A stretch of 64,000 bases of DNA, from contig CAZELR010000018.1 of NCBI GenBank assembly GCA_964513075.1, forward strand, positions 4,774 to 68,773. The letters are read 5' to 3'. Below the pieces are notes generated by a model, which worked only from the letters and a program-made list of their open reading frames with translations, had not been told where the DNA came from and ran no database searches. The DNA is from DAOUBP01 sp964513075. Lineage in GTDB: Bacteria > Chloroflexota > Anaerolineae > CG2-30-64-16. The number at the start of each line of letters is the position of its first letter. Positions within the stretch are counted from its first letter, which is position 1. A program made the position numbers and the translations under genes. Shown one piece after another: positions 1 to 8,717 of this stretch.

Positions 1-27
1 TCCATCAGTGAGCCACCGCCCGTCGCC

Positions 28-1782
28 ATGACGCAGCCGGGGGCCGGGCGCATCCTGCGCCGCAGCTTCGGCTATCTCCGTCCCTACTGGCGTCACACCG
101 GCGCTGCCTACTTGACGCTGCTCATCGTCACCGGCCTGACGTTGGCGATCCCACAGCTCATCCGCTGGGCCGTGGATCGCGGCATCCGTGGACAGGATCA
201 GCGTGCGCTGGGCGCCGCGGTGTTGGCGCTTGTGGGCCTGGCGTTGGTCCGCGGACTGTTGAATTTCGTCCAGGGGCGCAGCACGGAAGTCGCTTCCCAG
301 GGGGTCGCCTACGACCTGCGCAATGCCCTGTATCGCCAGTTGTCCGCCCTCTCCTTCTCCTATCATGATCGCGCCCAGGTGGGACAGCTTCTCTCGCGCG
401 CGGTGCAGGACGTGGATCGCGTGCGATTCGTCACCGGCCGCGCGTTCTTGCGCCTGGCTGAGGGGGGAGTGCTGCTGATCGGCACCGCTCTGATGCTGTT
501 GGCGATGAATCCGCTGTTGGCGCTGCTGGCTCTGGGCACCATGCCGCTGCTGGCGAACCGCGCGCTTTACGTCAGCCGGCGCTTGCGGCCCCTGTCGCTG
601 GCCGTGCAGCAGCAGCTTGCCGTGCTCACGACCCGGCTGGAGCAAGATCTGCGCGGTGCGCGCGTCGTGAAGGCGTTCGCGCAGGAAGACGCCGAGATCG
701 CCCGTTTCGACGGTGAGAATGTGCGCTGGTTTAATCTCTCCGCCGCGGCGGCCCGTTTGCAAGCGCTGAATACGCCGCTGCTGGACCTCATTGCCAATCT
801 CGGCACCGTCTTCATCATCTGGTATGGTGGCTCGCTGGTGGTGCGCGGGCACTTGACCCTGGGCGAGTTGGTGGCGTTTTCCACTTACTTGGGCCAACTT
901 TTCATTCCGGTGCGGCGCCTGGGGATGATTCTGCCCGCGATCGCCATGGCGGTCGCGGCCGGCGAGCGCATCTTCGAAATCCTGGACGCGCGCTCGGAGG
1001 TGCAAGAAGCGCCGGACGCCATCCCATTGCCGCTGGTGCGCGGTGCGGTGCGTTTCGAGCACGTGTCCTTCAGCTACTTCGGCCGGCACCGGGTGTTGAA
1101 TGATGTCTCGTTCGCGGCGCAGCCGGGCCAGGTGGTCGCGCTGCTGGGCATGACGGGCTCGGGCAAGTCGTCCATCATCAACCTGATCCCGCGTTTCTAC
1201 GATCCCACCGGCGGCCGTATCACTGTGGATGGCTATGACCTGCGGTCGGTGCAACTCAGCACGCTGCGCGACCAGGTGGGCATCGTGCTCCAAGAGACAG
1301 CCCTCTTTGCAACCACGCTGCGCGAGAATATTGCATTTGGTCGGCCGGGCGCCACCGAGGCGGAGATCATCGCGGCCGCACAGGCGGCCCAGGCGCACGA
1401 TTTCATCATGCAAACCGCGTTGGGCTACGACACGCCCGTGGGCGAGCGTGGGGTGACGTTGTCGGGCGGGCAGAAGCAGCGCGTGGCCATTGCCCGCGCG
1501 CTCCTGCGCGACCCGCGCATCCTGATCCTTGACGACGCGACCGCCAGCGTGGATACCGAAACCGAACGGCAGATCCAGGCTGCCCTGGCGCGGCTGATGG
1601 CTGGCCGCACATCGTTCGTCATCGCCCAACGCCTCGGCACCGTGCGTCTGGCCGATCAGATCCTGGTGCTGGATCGCGGACGCATTGTCGCGGCCGGCAC
1701 GCATGCTGAGCTGTTGCGCACCTCTGCCCTGTACGCGGAGATCTATCATCGGCAGCTCAAGCCGCAGGAAAGCCAACCATGA
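28..1782 (+). CDS. ABC exporter half-transporter, degenerate-site subunit
   Basis: An N-terminal six-helix type IV ABC exporter membrane domain (about residues 15-310) is followed by an ATPase domain. Visible motifs are Walker A GMTGSGKSS (K380), signature LSGGQ (478-482), Walker B ending D502-D503 and a switch region IAQRL (Q534). The catalytic glutamate is therefore Asp and the H-loop histidine is Gln, the classic signature of the degenerate subunit of heterodimeric exporters such as TM287/288 or BmrCD. Its stop overlaps the start of the next gene by 4 bp (ATGA), so the two are translationally coupled and should form one heterodimer in the cytoplasmic membrane. The substrate cannot be told (drug or lipid in the family). 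The frame stays open upstream to base 1, so an earlier start outside the window is possible; ATG 28 gives a normal family length. Confidence 0.93.
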   Translation: MTQPGAGRILRRSFGYLRPYWRHTGAAYLTLLIVTGLTLAIPQLIRWAVDRGIRGQDQRALGAAVLALVGLALVRGLLNFVQGRSTEVASQGVAYDLRNALYRQLSALSFSYHDRAQVGQLLSRAVQDVDRVRFVTGRAFLRLAEGGVLLIGTALMLLAMNPLLALLALGTMPLLANRALYVSRRLRPLSLAVQQQLAVLTTRLEQDLRGARVVKAFAQEDAEIARFDGENVRWFNLSAAAARLQALNTPLLDLIANLGTVFIIWYGGSLVVRGHLTLGELVAFSTYLGQLFIPVRRLGMILPAIAMAVAAGERIFEILDARSEVQEAPDAIPLPLVRGAVRFEHVSFSYFGRHRVLNDVSFAAQPGQVVALLGMTGSGKSSIINLIPRFYDPTGGRITVDGYDLRSVQLSTLRDQVGIVLQETALFATTLRENIAFGRPGATEAEIIAAAQAAQAHDFIMQTALGYDTPVGERGVTLSGGQKQRVAIARALLRDPRILILDDATASVDTETERQIQAALARLMAGRTSFVIAQRLGTVRLADQILVLDRGRIVAAGTHAELLRTSALYAEIYHRQLKPQESQP

Positions 1783-3602
1783 GTTTTTCGATCGGCGGCA
1801 GCGCACCCCGGATGGGACCGGGCGGGGTCTTGGAGAGCTTCGGCGACAAGCCCGATGGCCGGGCGTTCGACCGGCGTATTGCGCTGCGCCTGCTGGGGTT
1901 CCTGCGGCCCTACTGGCGGCAGATGGCCGGCGCGCTGGTGCTGATGTTGGTCACGTCGTTGCTGTCGCTGGCAACGCCGTACCTGGTGAAGGTCGCCATT
2001 GACGGCAATATTGCGCAGGGCGATCTGCCGGGGCTGACCCACACCGCGCTGCTCATCGCCGTCGTCTGGGTTGGGCTTTACCTGGCCGCGGCCGGCCAGC
2101 GTTGGCTGTTGTCATGGACCGGGCTGCAGGTGCTGGCGACCCTGCGGCGTGATCTGTTCCGGCATCTCCAGGCGCTGCCGCTGGGCTACCATGACACGCA
2201 CATCGTCGGCGTTACCATCTCGCGCGTCATCAACGATGTAGGGGTGATCAACGATCTTTTGTCGTCCGGGCTGGTGACCCTGGTGGGTGACAGCGTGCTG
2301 CTGGTGGGCATCGTGGTCGTGATGTTCTCGATGAGCCCGAAGCTGGCGCTGCTGGCGTTCACGGTCGTGCCGGTGATGGTGTTGGCCACGATGTTGTTTG
2401 CCCGCCGCGCCCAGGTCGCGTTCCGGCAGACGCGCGCCCGCATTGCCGCAGTGGTGGGCGATCTGGCAGAAGGGCTCTCGGGCATGCGCGTCATCCAGGC
2501 GTTTACGCAGGAGGGCGCCACCCAGGAGCGCTTCGAGCGGATCAACGGGGCTAACCGGGACGCGACGATTTCAGCCATGACGCTCTCCTTTGTCTTTCTG
2601 CCGGTGGTTGAGGTGTTGGGCCTGTCGGCCACGGCGGTGGTGCTGTGGTTCGGCGGCTCGGCCGTGGCGCGCGGAGAGCTGACGTTGGGGGTTGTCGTCG
2701 CGTTTCTGGCCTACGTGTCCCGTTTCTTCGAGCCTATCCAGGAGCTGAGCCAGCTTTACACCACCATGCAAGCGGCTATGGCTGGCGGCGAGCGTGTGCT
2801 GGAGGTGCTCGACACCCGGTCGGAGGTTGCTGACCGGCCGGACGCTGGCGCCATGCCGCGGATTCATGGCGAGGTCGAGTTTGAGCGCGTGTGCTTCGCC
2901 TACCGGGGCGACGCGGACGTGCTGCACGATGTGACCCTGCACATCACAGCCGGCCAGACCGTGGCGTTGGTTGGCCCGACGGGCGCGGGCAAGACCTCTA
3001 TCGCGAATTTGGTGGCGCGCTTCTACGATGTGTCTGGCGGTGCAGTGCGGATCGACGGCATCGACGTGCGGGATGTGCAGCAGCGATCCTTGCGTGGTCA
3101 GATGGGGCTGGTGCCGCAGGACCCGTTTCTTTTTTCGGGCACGATCACCGATAATATCGCGTTTGGCCGGCCCGACGCTGCTGCTGATGAGATTGAGGCT
3201 GCGGCACGGTTGGCGCATGCCCATGACTTCATTGCTGCGCTGCCGGAAGGCTACCGCACCGAGATCCTGGAGGGGGGCGTCAACCTTTCGGTGGGCCAGC
3301 GGCAGCTCATCTGCATTGCCCGCGCGGCGCTGGCCGATCCGCGCATCCTGATCCTGGACGAAGCGACGGCCAGCGTCGACACAGTCACGGAAGGGTTCAT
3401 CCAGGACGCCATCCAGCAGCTGCTGGCCGGCCGCACGGCCATCGTCATCGCCCATCGGCTCAGCACGGTGCGCAATGCCGACATGATTTGTGTGGTGGAT
3501 GAGGGCCGCATTGTTGAGCGGGGATCGCACGAGGCGCTGCTGGCCGAGGGCGGCTTGTATCGTGAGCTGTATGAAAAACAATTCCTGGATCTGTTAGCCT
3601 GA
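1779..3602 (+). CDS. ABC exporter half-transporter, catalytic partner subunit
   Basis: Six-helix exporter membrane domain preceded by about 35 extra N-terminal residues, then an ATPase domain. Walker A GPTGAGKTS (K405), Walker B D527-E528 and H-loop H559 are canonical, but the signature is LSVGQ (503-507) rather than LSGGQ. In heterodimeric exporters the degenerate ATP site combines the altered Walker B and H-loop of one subunit with the altered signature of the other. These two neighbours complement each other exactly that way, which supports one heterodimer with one consensus and one degenerate site. The start ATG overlaps the previous stop. The transported substrate is unknown. Confidence 0.93.
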   Translation: MSFSIGGSAPRMGPGGVLESFGDKPDGRAFDRRIALRLLGFLRPYWRQMAGALVLMLVTSLLSLATPYLVKVAIDGNIAQGDLPGLTHTALLIAVVWVGLYLAAAGQRWLLSWTGLQVLATLRRDLFRHLQALPLGYHDTHIVGVTISRVINDVGVINDLLSSGLVTLVGDSVLLVGIVVVMFSMSPKLALLAFTVVPVMVLATMLFARRAQVAFRQTRARIAAVVGDLAEGLSGMRVIQAFTQEGATQERFERINGANRDATISAMTLSFVFLPVVEVLGLSATAVVLWFGGSAVARGELTLGVVVAFLAYVSRFFEPIQELSQLYTTMQAAMAGGERVLEVLDTRSEVADRPDAGAMPRIHGEVEFERVCFAYRGDADVLHDVTLHITAGQTVALVGPTGAGKTSIANLVARFYDVSGGAVRIDGIDVRDVQQRSLRGQMGLVPQDPFLFSGTITDNIAFGRPDAAADEIEAAARLAHAHDFIAALPEGYRTEILEGGVNLSVGQRQLICIARAALADPRILILDEATASVDTVTEGFIQDAIQQLLAGRTAIVIAHRLSTVRNADMICVVDEGRIVERGSHEALLAEGGLYRELYEKQFLDLLA

Positions 3603-3613
3603 AAGGAAAGTCT

Positions 3614-4849
3614 ATGGAATCGATCCGCGAGCTTTACCGCATCGGCCACGGGCCGTCGAGCAGCCATACCATGGCCCCGCGCCGTGCTGCCGAGCAGTTT
3701 CGAACGCGCTATCCCCTGGCCGAGCGCTATCAGGTGACGCTGTACAGCAGCCTGGCCGCCACGGGTCGGGGGCACATGACCGACCGCGCGCTCCAGGAGG
3801 CGCTGGCCCCGGCGCCGTTGGAGATCAGCTGGCTGCCCGATGTTGAGCTGCCGTTCCATCCCAACGGGATGCAGTTTCAGGCGTTCTTCGCCGACGGCTC
3901 CAGCTCTGAGCCTTGGGTGGTCTACAGCGTGGGCGGCGGCGCTCTGGCAGAAGAGAACGATCCGGAGCCGCCGGCCATTTATGATTTGGATCTCATGGGC
4001 GCCATCCTGGAGCGGTGTAAAGTCACCGGTCAGGCGTTGTGGGAGTACGTCGAGCTGCAGGAAGGCAAGGATATCTGGCCGTTCCTGCACCAAGTCCTGG
4101 CAGCCATGCGCGCGGCCATCGAGCGCGGCCTGGCCCGCGAGGGCGTGTTGCCGGGCGGGCTGGGAGTGGCGCGGCGGGCGTGGGTCATCCACCGCAAGAT
4201 GACCATGGACGGCAGCCCGCCCAACCCCTTCCAACTGCTCTACGCCTACGCCCTTGCGGTGTCTGAAGAGAACGCATCGGGCGGCGTGGTCGTCACGGCC
4301 CCGACCTGCGGATCCAGCGGCGTGCTCCCGGCTACTCTGCGCTACGTCCAGGAGATCACGCGCTGCACCGACGATGCGCTCTTGCGCGCCTTGGCCACCG
4401 CGGGCTTGATCGGCAATCTGGTGAAGGAGAATGCATCGATCTCCGGGGCTGAGGTAGGCTGCCAGGGCGAGGTGGGCGTCGCGTGCGCGATGGCGGCCGC
4501 CGCCGCCGCGCAACTATTCGGCGGCACCGTGCGCCAGGTGGAGTATGCGGCGGAGATGGCCCTGGAAAACAGCCTGGGGCTCACCTGCGACCCGGTCGCG
4601 GGCATGGTGCAGATCCCGTGCATCGAGCGCAACGCGTTCGCGGCCTCGAAGGCGTTCAACTGTGCGGACTACGCGCTGCTCTCCGACGGCTCCCACCGCA
4701 TCCCGTTTGACGACGTGGTGGCGGTGATGTGGGAGACGGGCAACAATTTACCGCCCCTGTATCGGGAGACTGCGACCGGCGGACTGGCCGAGGCTTATCG
4801 CAAGCGCTATCCTAGCCGCAAGCGCGCGGCTGGACATGCTGCTGCCTAA
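3614..4849 (+). CDS. sdaA: L-serine ammonia-lyase (iron-sulfur serine dehydratase)
   Basis: Converts L-serine to pyruvate and ammonia. The single polypeptide (411 aa) carries the small beta domain first, with the conserved GPSSSHTMAP stretch at about residues 13-22, and then the catalytic alpha domain. Cysteines C283, C325 and C336 have the same 42- and 11-residue spacing as the three [4Fe-4S] ligands of Escherichia coli SdaA (C343, C385, C396). An AAAGGAAAG ribosome site precedes the ATG. The gene follows the ABC pair after only 11 bp and is probably co-transcribed. It is somewhat shorter than the E. coli enzyme (454 aa). Assignment is secure; whether the physiological role is serine catabolism alone is inference. 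Confidence 0.95.
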   Translation: MESIRELYRIGHGPSSSHTMAPRRAAEQFRTRYPLAERYQVTLYSSLAATGRGHMTDRALQEALAPAPLEISWLPDVELPFHPNGMQFQAFFADGSSSEPWVVYSVGGGALAEENDPEPPAIYDLDLMGAILERCKVTGQALWEYVELQEGKDIWPFLHQVLAAMRAAIERGLAREGVLPGGLGVARRAWVIHRKMTMDGSPPNPFQLLYAYALAVSEENASGGVVVTAPTCGSSGVLPATLRYVQEITRCTDDALLRALATAGLIGNLVKENASISGAEVGCQGEVGVACAMAAAAAAQLFGGTVRQVEYAAEMALENSLGLTCDPVAGMVQIPCIERNAFAASKAFNCADYALLSDGSHRIPFDDVVAVMWETGNNLPPLYRETATGGLAEAYRKRYPSRKRAAGHAAA

Positions 4850-4850
4850 G

Positions 4851-4914
4851 ACCTTTAGGGTCTCCAAGACCCGCTGCCTAGACCTTTAGGGTCTCCAAGA
4901 CCCTAAAGGTCTAG
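4851..4914. repeat. Direct plus inverted repeat, terminator-like hairpin
   Basis: A 22-bp word beginning acctttagggtctcc occurs at 4851-4872 and again at 4882-4903. Bases 4878-4894 and 4898-4914 are a perfect 17-bp inverted repeat around a 3-nt centre. The hairpin lies in the 85-bp gap between sdaA and the sugar kinase. There is no T-run, so it may be an intergenic palindromic repeat rather than a simple terminator. Confidence 0.75.
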
Positions 4915-4934
4915 AGTGTTCTTAGGACAAGCGC

Positions 4935-5855
4935 ATGGCGGCAAAATGGGATCTCCTCGGTTTCGGTGCGGTAGCAGTAGACGACCTGCTGTACCTGGAT
5001 GCCTACCCCGCTGCGGGAAGCAAGGTGCAGGTGCGTGAGGAGCGGCGGCAGGGCGGCGGCCTGGCGGGCACGGCGCTGGTGGCAGCCGCGCGGCTGGGCG
5101 CCCGTGCCGCCTATGCCGGCGTTTTGGGCAATGACGAGCTGTCGCGATTCACGTTGGCGGAGTTGGAGCGCGCCGGCGTCGATTGCAGCCCGGTGTTGCG
5201 CCGTCCAGGCGCCGGACCCCGTCACTCGGTGATCCTGGTGGACTGCGCCACCGGCGGCCGCACCATCCTGTCATCGCGGGCAGGGGCAGTTCCGCCGCCT
5301 GCCGAGATGGCCTCGGCTGACCTGCTGGGTGCATGCCGGGTGCTGTTTGTCGATCACACCGTCGCGGCTTTTGCGCTGACCGCAGTCCCGCTGGCCCAGC
5401 GCCTCGGCATCCCGGTAGTGGCCGATCTGGAGCGGGTGACCCCCGAAGTGCTGGCGTTGATCGAGCTGGTCGATCACCTGGTGGTGGGGGTGGGATTTGC
5501 GCGGCAGGTGACGGGCCAGGAAGCGCCCGAGGAGATGGTGCGTGCGTTATTTGGTTCCAGCCGCACCTGTATCGTCACCGCAGGCGAGCAAGGGTGTTGG
5601 TACGCAGATCGGCAGACCGGCGGTGTGGTCCGGCATCAGCCCGCGCACCGCGTGGAGGCCGTGGACACAACCGGCTGCGGTGATGTGTTCCACGGCGCGT
5701 ACGCGGCGATGATTGCGCGCGGGGAGCCGGTCGCGCGGGCGGTGGTCGTCGCAACCGCGGCCGCGGGGTTGAAAGCGACGCAGCCCGGCGGCCGAAGTGG
5801 TATACCGGATTTGGCTACCGTTGAGCGGTATCTCTCTGGGGCAGCTGTGTCATGA
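4935..5855 (+). CDS. PfkB-family carbohydrate kinase
   Basis: Ribokinase-fold sugar kinase, 306 aa, close to family length. The N-terminal substrate lobe shows the GG-rich PfkB signature 1 region (RRQGGGLAGTALVAAARLG, about residues 36-54). The C-terminal signature DTTGCGDVFHGAY begins at D244 and supplies the anion hole and catalytic base D250. The enzyme phosphorylates a sugar or sugar-like hydroxyl with ATP in the cytoplasm; ribose, fructose, ketohexose and sulfofructose kinases all share this fold, so the substrate is not assigned. The 3' end overlaps the convergent downstream gene by 41 bp. Confidence 0.88.
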   Translation: MAAKWDLLGFGAVAVDDLLYLDAYPAAGSKVQVREERRQGGGLAGTALVAAARLGARAAYAGVLGNDELSRFTLAELERAGVDCSPVLRRPGAGPRHSVILVDCATGGRTILSSRAGAVPPPAEMASADLLGACRVLFVDHTVAAFALTAVPLAQRLGIPVVADLERVTPEVLALIELVDHLVVGVGFARQVTGQEAPEEMVRALFGSSRTCIVTAGEQGCWYADRQTGGVVRHQPAHRVEAVDTTGCGDVFHGAYAAMIARGEPVARAVVVATAAAGLKATQPGGRSGIPDLATVERYLSGAAVS

Positions 5856-6708
5856 TTACTGCGGTAAACATCAGGATGCAGCCGGCGATTTCTTTCGCGC
5901 TCATGACTTCGCCCAGCAACAGCGTGCCGCTGATGACTGCGAAAACCGACTCCATGCTCAGAATGATGGAAGCGATGGTCGGGTCGGTATTTTTCTGGCC
6001 GATGATCTGGAAGGTGTACGCGACACCGACGACCACAATCGCTGTATAGAGAATCGGTAGTGCACCCGACACGATAGCCGCGATACTCGGTGTTTCCGTG
6101 ATGAGCGCTGCGCCGGCAGACAGCAGACCGGTAACCAAGAACTGGATAAGGGACATTGTGAGACCATCAACCATCGGTGCAAAATGGTCGATGATCAAGA
6201 TATGAAGTGCCCAGAAGATCGCGCCGATCAGCACGATCAAGTCTCCGTTTTGAATGGTGAAGCCTTCTTTGATCGTCAGGAGATATAACCCCACAACTGC
6301 CAGGGCCACGCCCATCCAGACGAGACTGCGAACTCTTTTGTGTAGGAAGTATCCAAACAAAGGAACCAATATGATGTACAGGGTTGTGATGAAGCCGGCT
6401 TTTCCCGCAGTTGTATGAACGATGCCAACCTGCTGCAAAGAGGCTGCCACAAACAATGCCAGGCCACAGGCGACCCCGCCGATCAAGGTCGATCTTGGGG
6501 CGTGTCTTCTCGTTTCGGAACCCCTCATGACTAAAGCCACCGGAAGCAGAACCAATGCGCCAAGAATGAAGCGTGATGCTCCAAAGGTGAATGGGCCGAT
6601 ATAGTCCATGCTCACTTTTTGCGCAACAAAGGATGTTCCCCAGATCAGAGCGGTGATCGTCAGGAAAATCTCCCCGCGGAGCTCCCGGTGTTTTAAGCCG
6701 CTCATCAA
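5815..6708 (-). CDS. EamA/DMT-superfamily permease
   Basis: 297 aa with about ten hydrophobic helices and two EamA repeats, beginning GEIFLTITALIWGTSFVAQK, typical of drug/metabolite transporters in the inner membrane. The substrate is unknown (amino acid or metabolite efflux in relatives). It is transcribed against the neighbouring sugar kinase and the two coding ends overlap by 41 bp. Its DNA is visibly richer in A+T than the genes on either side, which hints at recent acquisition. A GGAG-like site precedes the tandem ATG ATG start; either Met could be used. Confidence 0.88.
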   Translation of the reverse strand: MMSGLKHRELRGEIFLTITALIWGTSFVAQKVSMDYIGPFTFGASRFILGALVLLPVALVMRGSETRRHAPRSTLIGGVACGLALFVAASLQQVGIVHTTAGKAGFITTLYIILVPLFGYFLHKRVRSLVWMGVALAVVGLYLLTIKEGFTIQNGDLIVLIGAIFWALHILIIDHFAPMVDGLTMSLIQFLVTGLLSAGAALITETPSIAAIVSGALPILYTAIVVVGVAYTFQIIGQKNTDPTIASIILSMESVFAVISGTLLLGEVMSAKEIAGCILMFTAVIMTQLPQRDTAQR

Positions 6709-6731
6709 GTTTTCTCCACTCTTAAAATACC

Positions 6732-6764
6732 AGTCCCCGGCGAGTTACAAACCCGCCGGGAACT
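6732..6764 (-). terminator. Hairpin downstream of the phosphatase gene
   Basis: An 11-bp inverted repeat with one mismatch (6732-6742 with 6754-6764). On the minus strand it is followed by tattttaag, a weak T-rich stretch, and it lies just after the stop of the gene ending at 6796. Confidence 0.5.
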
Positions 6765-6795
6765 GCACGTGCCCGAGTCCTGAAGCGCCAGCATG

Positions 6796-8043
6796 TCACA
6801 GGGTGGTCAGCAGCAGGGGAATCTCCATCTCCTGCGGCGTCAATCCGCCGTGGTGCCCATAGAAATTCTGCTCGAAGCGGCCCCGCTCATACCACCAGAC
6901 CGTCTCGCCGGCATACGGCAGGATCACCAGGTTGCCGACGCGCGCCAGGAAGGTGGCCGAAGGCGGCTGCTGGCCGAAGAAGCCGGCCGCGATCAGGTCG
7001 CTGGTGCAATAGACGGCGGCGCGGCCGGCCAGCCGTTCGGCCAGTAACGCCTGCACCTCCGGCAGCCGGTCATCTTTGACGTGCAGGAAGAAATCCCGGG
7101 CAGCCCCCGCCGGTACCAGCAACTCCCCTCTGCGATTTCGCTTCAGGTCGCGATCGATCCCCGCAAAGCGCGGGTCGGTGTTAAGATAGATCGTCGTCTC
7201 AGGATCGGTCTCGACCTCGCCGTGATCGGCCGTGAGGATAAATAACGTCTCGCCCTGTGAGCGGCCCAGCCGCGTGAAGAAAACCCGTTCCAGCGCGGTG
7301 AGGAAGGTGTCCAGCTCCGCCTCGACCTGGGGTGAGTCAGGGCCGTACTCGTGGCACAGCCCGTCGAAGCGGTCGAAGTAGAGCACGTAGTACGCCGGCC
7401 CCTGCTGTTCGGCCAGGAGCTCGCGCAGGTTCACCAGCGCCTCGGGCAGGGTGCGGCAGCCGATCGCCGCCGTGACCCCGCGATACACCGCGTCCGAGTA
7501 GGTGGAAGGCGTGTATTCGCGGTGCGAGAAGATGTAGGACGCGATGCCGGCCTGGTTCAGGGCCGGATACACCGTCTGCGCCGGATAGAGCGGCGCCGGG
7601 TTGATGCCGAAGTTCTTGAGCTGCTCAGCGTACTTGTTGCCCGCGTAGGAGAAGAGCATCGGCGTAATGATGGCATCCAACGCCGGCTCGTAAACGTTCC
7701 ACTCGTAGATGCCGCTTTGCCCGGTCTCCAGCCCGGTGTGCAGGCAGGTGATGTGCGCAGCCGTGGTGGATGGGAACTGCGAGGTGGCCTTTGTGACGGT
7801 GCCATGATCGAGGAAGCGGCGCAGCGCAGGGTAGCCGTCGGCGATTTTCTCAAAGAAGCGCCAGCCGAATCCATCCAGCAGCAGGACGATCACCGTCCGG
7901 TAGGTGGTGGGCAGTCCTGCCAGTGTCTCGGGCGCCAGCGCGACGCTGCCGTGACCCAACAGCCCTGCGATGCTGCGCGGGATTGCAGTGAAGTTACGGC
8001 CATCGTAGGTGGGCTTGATGAAGGCTTGATCTAGACGGAACAT
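6796..8043 (-). CDS. Alkaline-phosphatase-superfamily phosphodiesterase/pyrophosphatase
   Basis: A 415-aa protein of the type I phosphodiesterase/nucleotide pyrophosphatase group. Metal and catalytic motifs are visible: LLLDGFGW with D57, the nucleophile region PSTTAAH (residues 91-97), TADHGE further on, and GHHGGLTP near the C-terminus. It is expected to hydrolyse phosphomonoesters or diesters using two divalent metals. No signal peptide is seen, so it is probably cytoplasmic. The start at 8043 is chosen because GGAGG lies upstream at good spacing and homology-like sequence begins there; the frame stays open upstream without support. The biological substrate is unknown. Confidence 0.85.
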   Translation of the reverse strand: MFRLDQAFIKPTYDGRNFTAIPRSIAGLLGHGSVALAPETLAGLPTTYRTVIVLLLDGFGWRFFEKIADGYPALRRFLDHGTVTKATSQFPSTTAAHITCLHTGLETGQSGIYEWNVYEPALDAIITPMLFSYAGNKYAEQLKNFGINPAPLYPAQTVYPALNQAGIASYIFSHREYTPSTYSDAVYRGVTAAIGCRTLPEALVNLRELLAEQQGPAYYVLYFDRFDGLCHEYGPDSPQVEAELDTFLTALERVFFTRLGRSQGETLFILTADHGEVETDPETTIYLNTDPRFAGIDRDLKRNRRGELLVPAGAARDFFLHVKDDRLPEVQALLAERLAGRAAVYCTSDLIAAGFFGQQPPSATFLARVGNLVILPYAGETVWWYERGRFEQNFYGHHGGLTPQEMEIPLLLTTL

Positions 8044-8105
8044 TAGCGGATGCCTCCGGATCACTTGTGCATTTAGGCGTAAACAGGATGGTCGTCTCCT
8101 GTAAC

Positions 8106-8145
8106 GCAATCCGCCGGATTGCGGCCGAACAATCCAGCGGATTGT
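8106..8145. repeat. Two adjacent small palindromes
   Basis: Bases 8106-8122 form an 8-bp stem with a 1-nt centre, and 8129-8145 form a 7-bp stem with a 3-nt centre. Both are built on the word caatcc/ggattg. They lie in the 158-bp gap between two minus-strand genes. On the minus strand no T-run follows; function unknown. Confidence 0.6.
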
Positions 8146-8201
8146 TTTACTGGGCCATCGGGTAAGTTCCGCCCAGTTGTACCAAACCAAATCTCTGAGT
8201 C

Positions 8202-8717
8202 TTATTGTTCCTGGCCGACCAAAGGAGGCCGCAACTCCAAAGCATTGCGTTTCCCCGTCATCGCCAGCACCTGGACGCAGCCGACGATCGTCTTTGTCAG
8301 CCGCGCCCTGACCAAGAGCCGTTGCAGCAGCGGCTCCGGGTCGGGCTCCAGTTGGCGGATCATCAACTCCAGCGCCGCTCGCTTTTCGCCTTCGTCTTCA
8401 AGGAAAGTAACCTCTCCGCTGAAGTGCACCGAGCGGTAGGCGTGGTCGCACTTGCCGGTCACGTAGCCGTGATCTTCGACCACCTGCCCCCACACGCGTG
8501 GGCTGGCGCGCATAAAGGCCAGCTTCTTGCCCTCCTCCGCGCCGTGGAAGTAGAAGCAGAGGCGCTGGGGGTCGAAGCCGTAATTCAGCGTGACCAGGTA
8601 CGGCTCGCCGTCCTTCACCAGCGCCAATGTCATCAGCCGCTGCCCCGTGATGATCTCCGTCAGCTCAGCGCGATCGGTGAACATCTTCTCAGGGTGGTGG
8701 AAATGATATTCAGCCAT
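8202..8717 (-). CDS. Pyridoxamine 5'-phosphate oxidase-related FMN-binding protein
   Basis: 171 aa split-barrel flavoprotein. The stretch EPYLVTLNYGF followed by CFYFHGAEEGKKLAFM resembles the Nim/Pyridox_ox_2 group, which binds FMN or heme and includes nitroimidazole resistance proteins. A true PNPOx role in vitamin B6 synthesis is unlikely at this length. The stop of the upstream osmC-like gene directly abuts this start, so the two form one operon downstream of the same promoter. A role in redox or electrophile defence is inferred from that partner. Confidence 0.8.
   Translation of the reverse strand: MAEYHFHHPEKMFTDRAELTEIITGQRLMTLALVKDGEPYLVTLNYGFDPQRLCFYFHGAEEGKKLAFMRASPRVWGQVVEDHGYVTGKCDHAYRSVHFSGEVTFLEDEGEKRAALELMIRQLEPDPEPLLQRLLVRARLTKTIVGCVQVLAMTGKRNALELRPPLVGQEQ

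Noticed and set aside
2571..4513. Two long minus-strand frames opposite the ABC subunit and sdaA
   Set aside because: No recognisable domain, biased composition, and the plus-strand genes are unambiguous.
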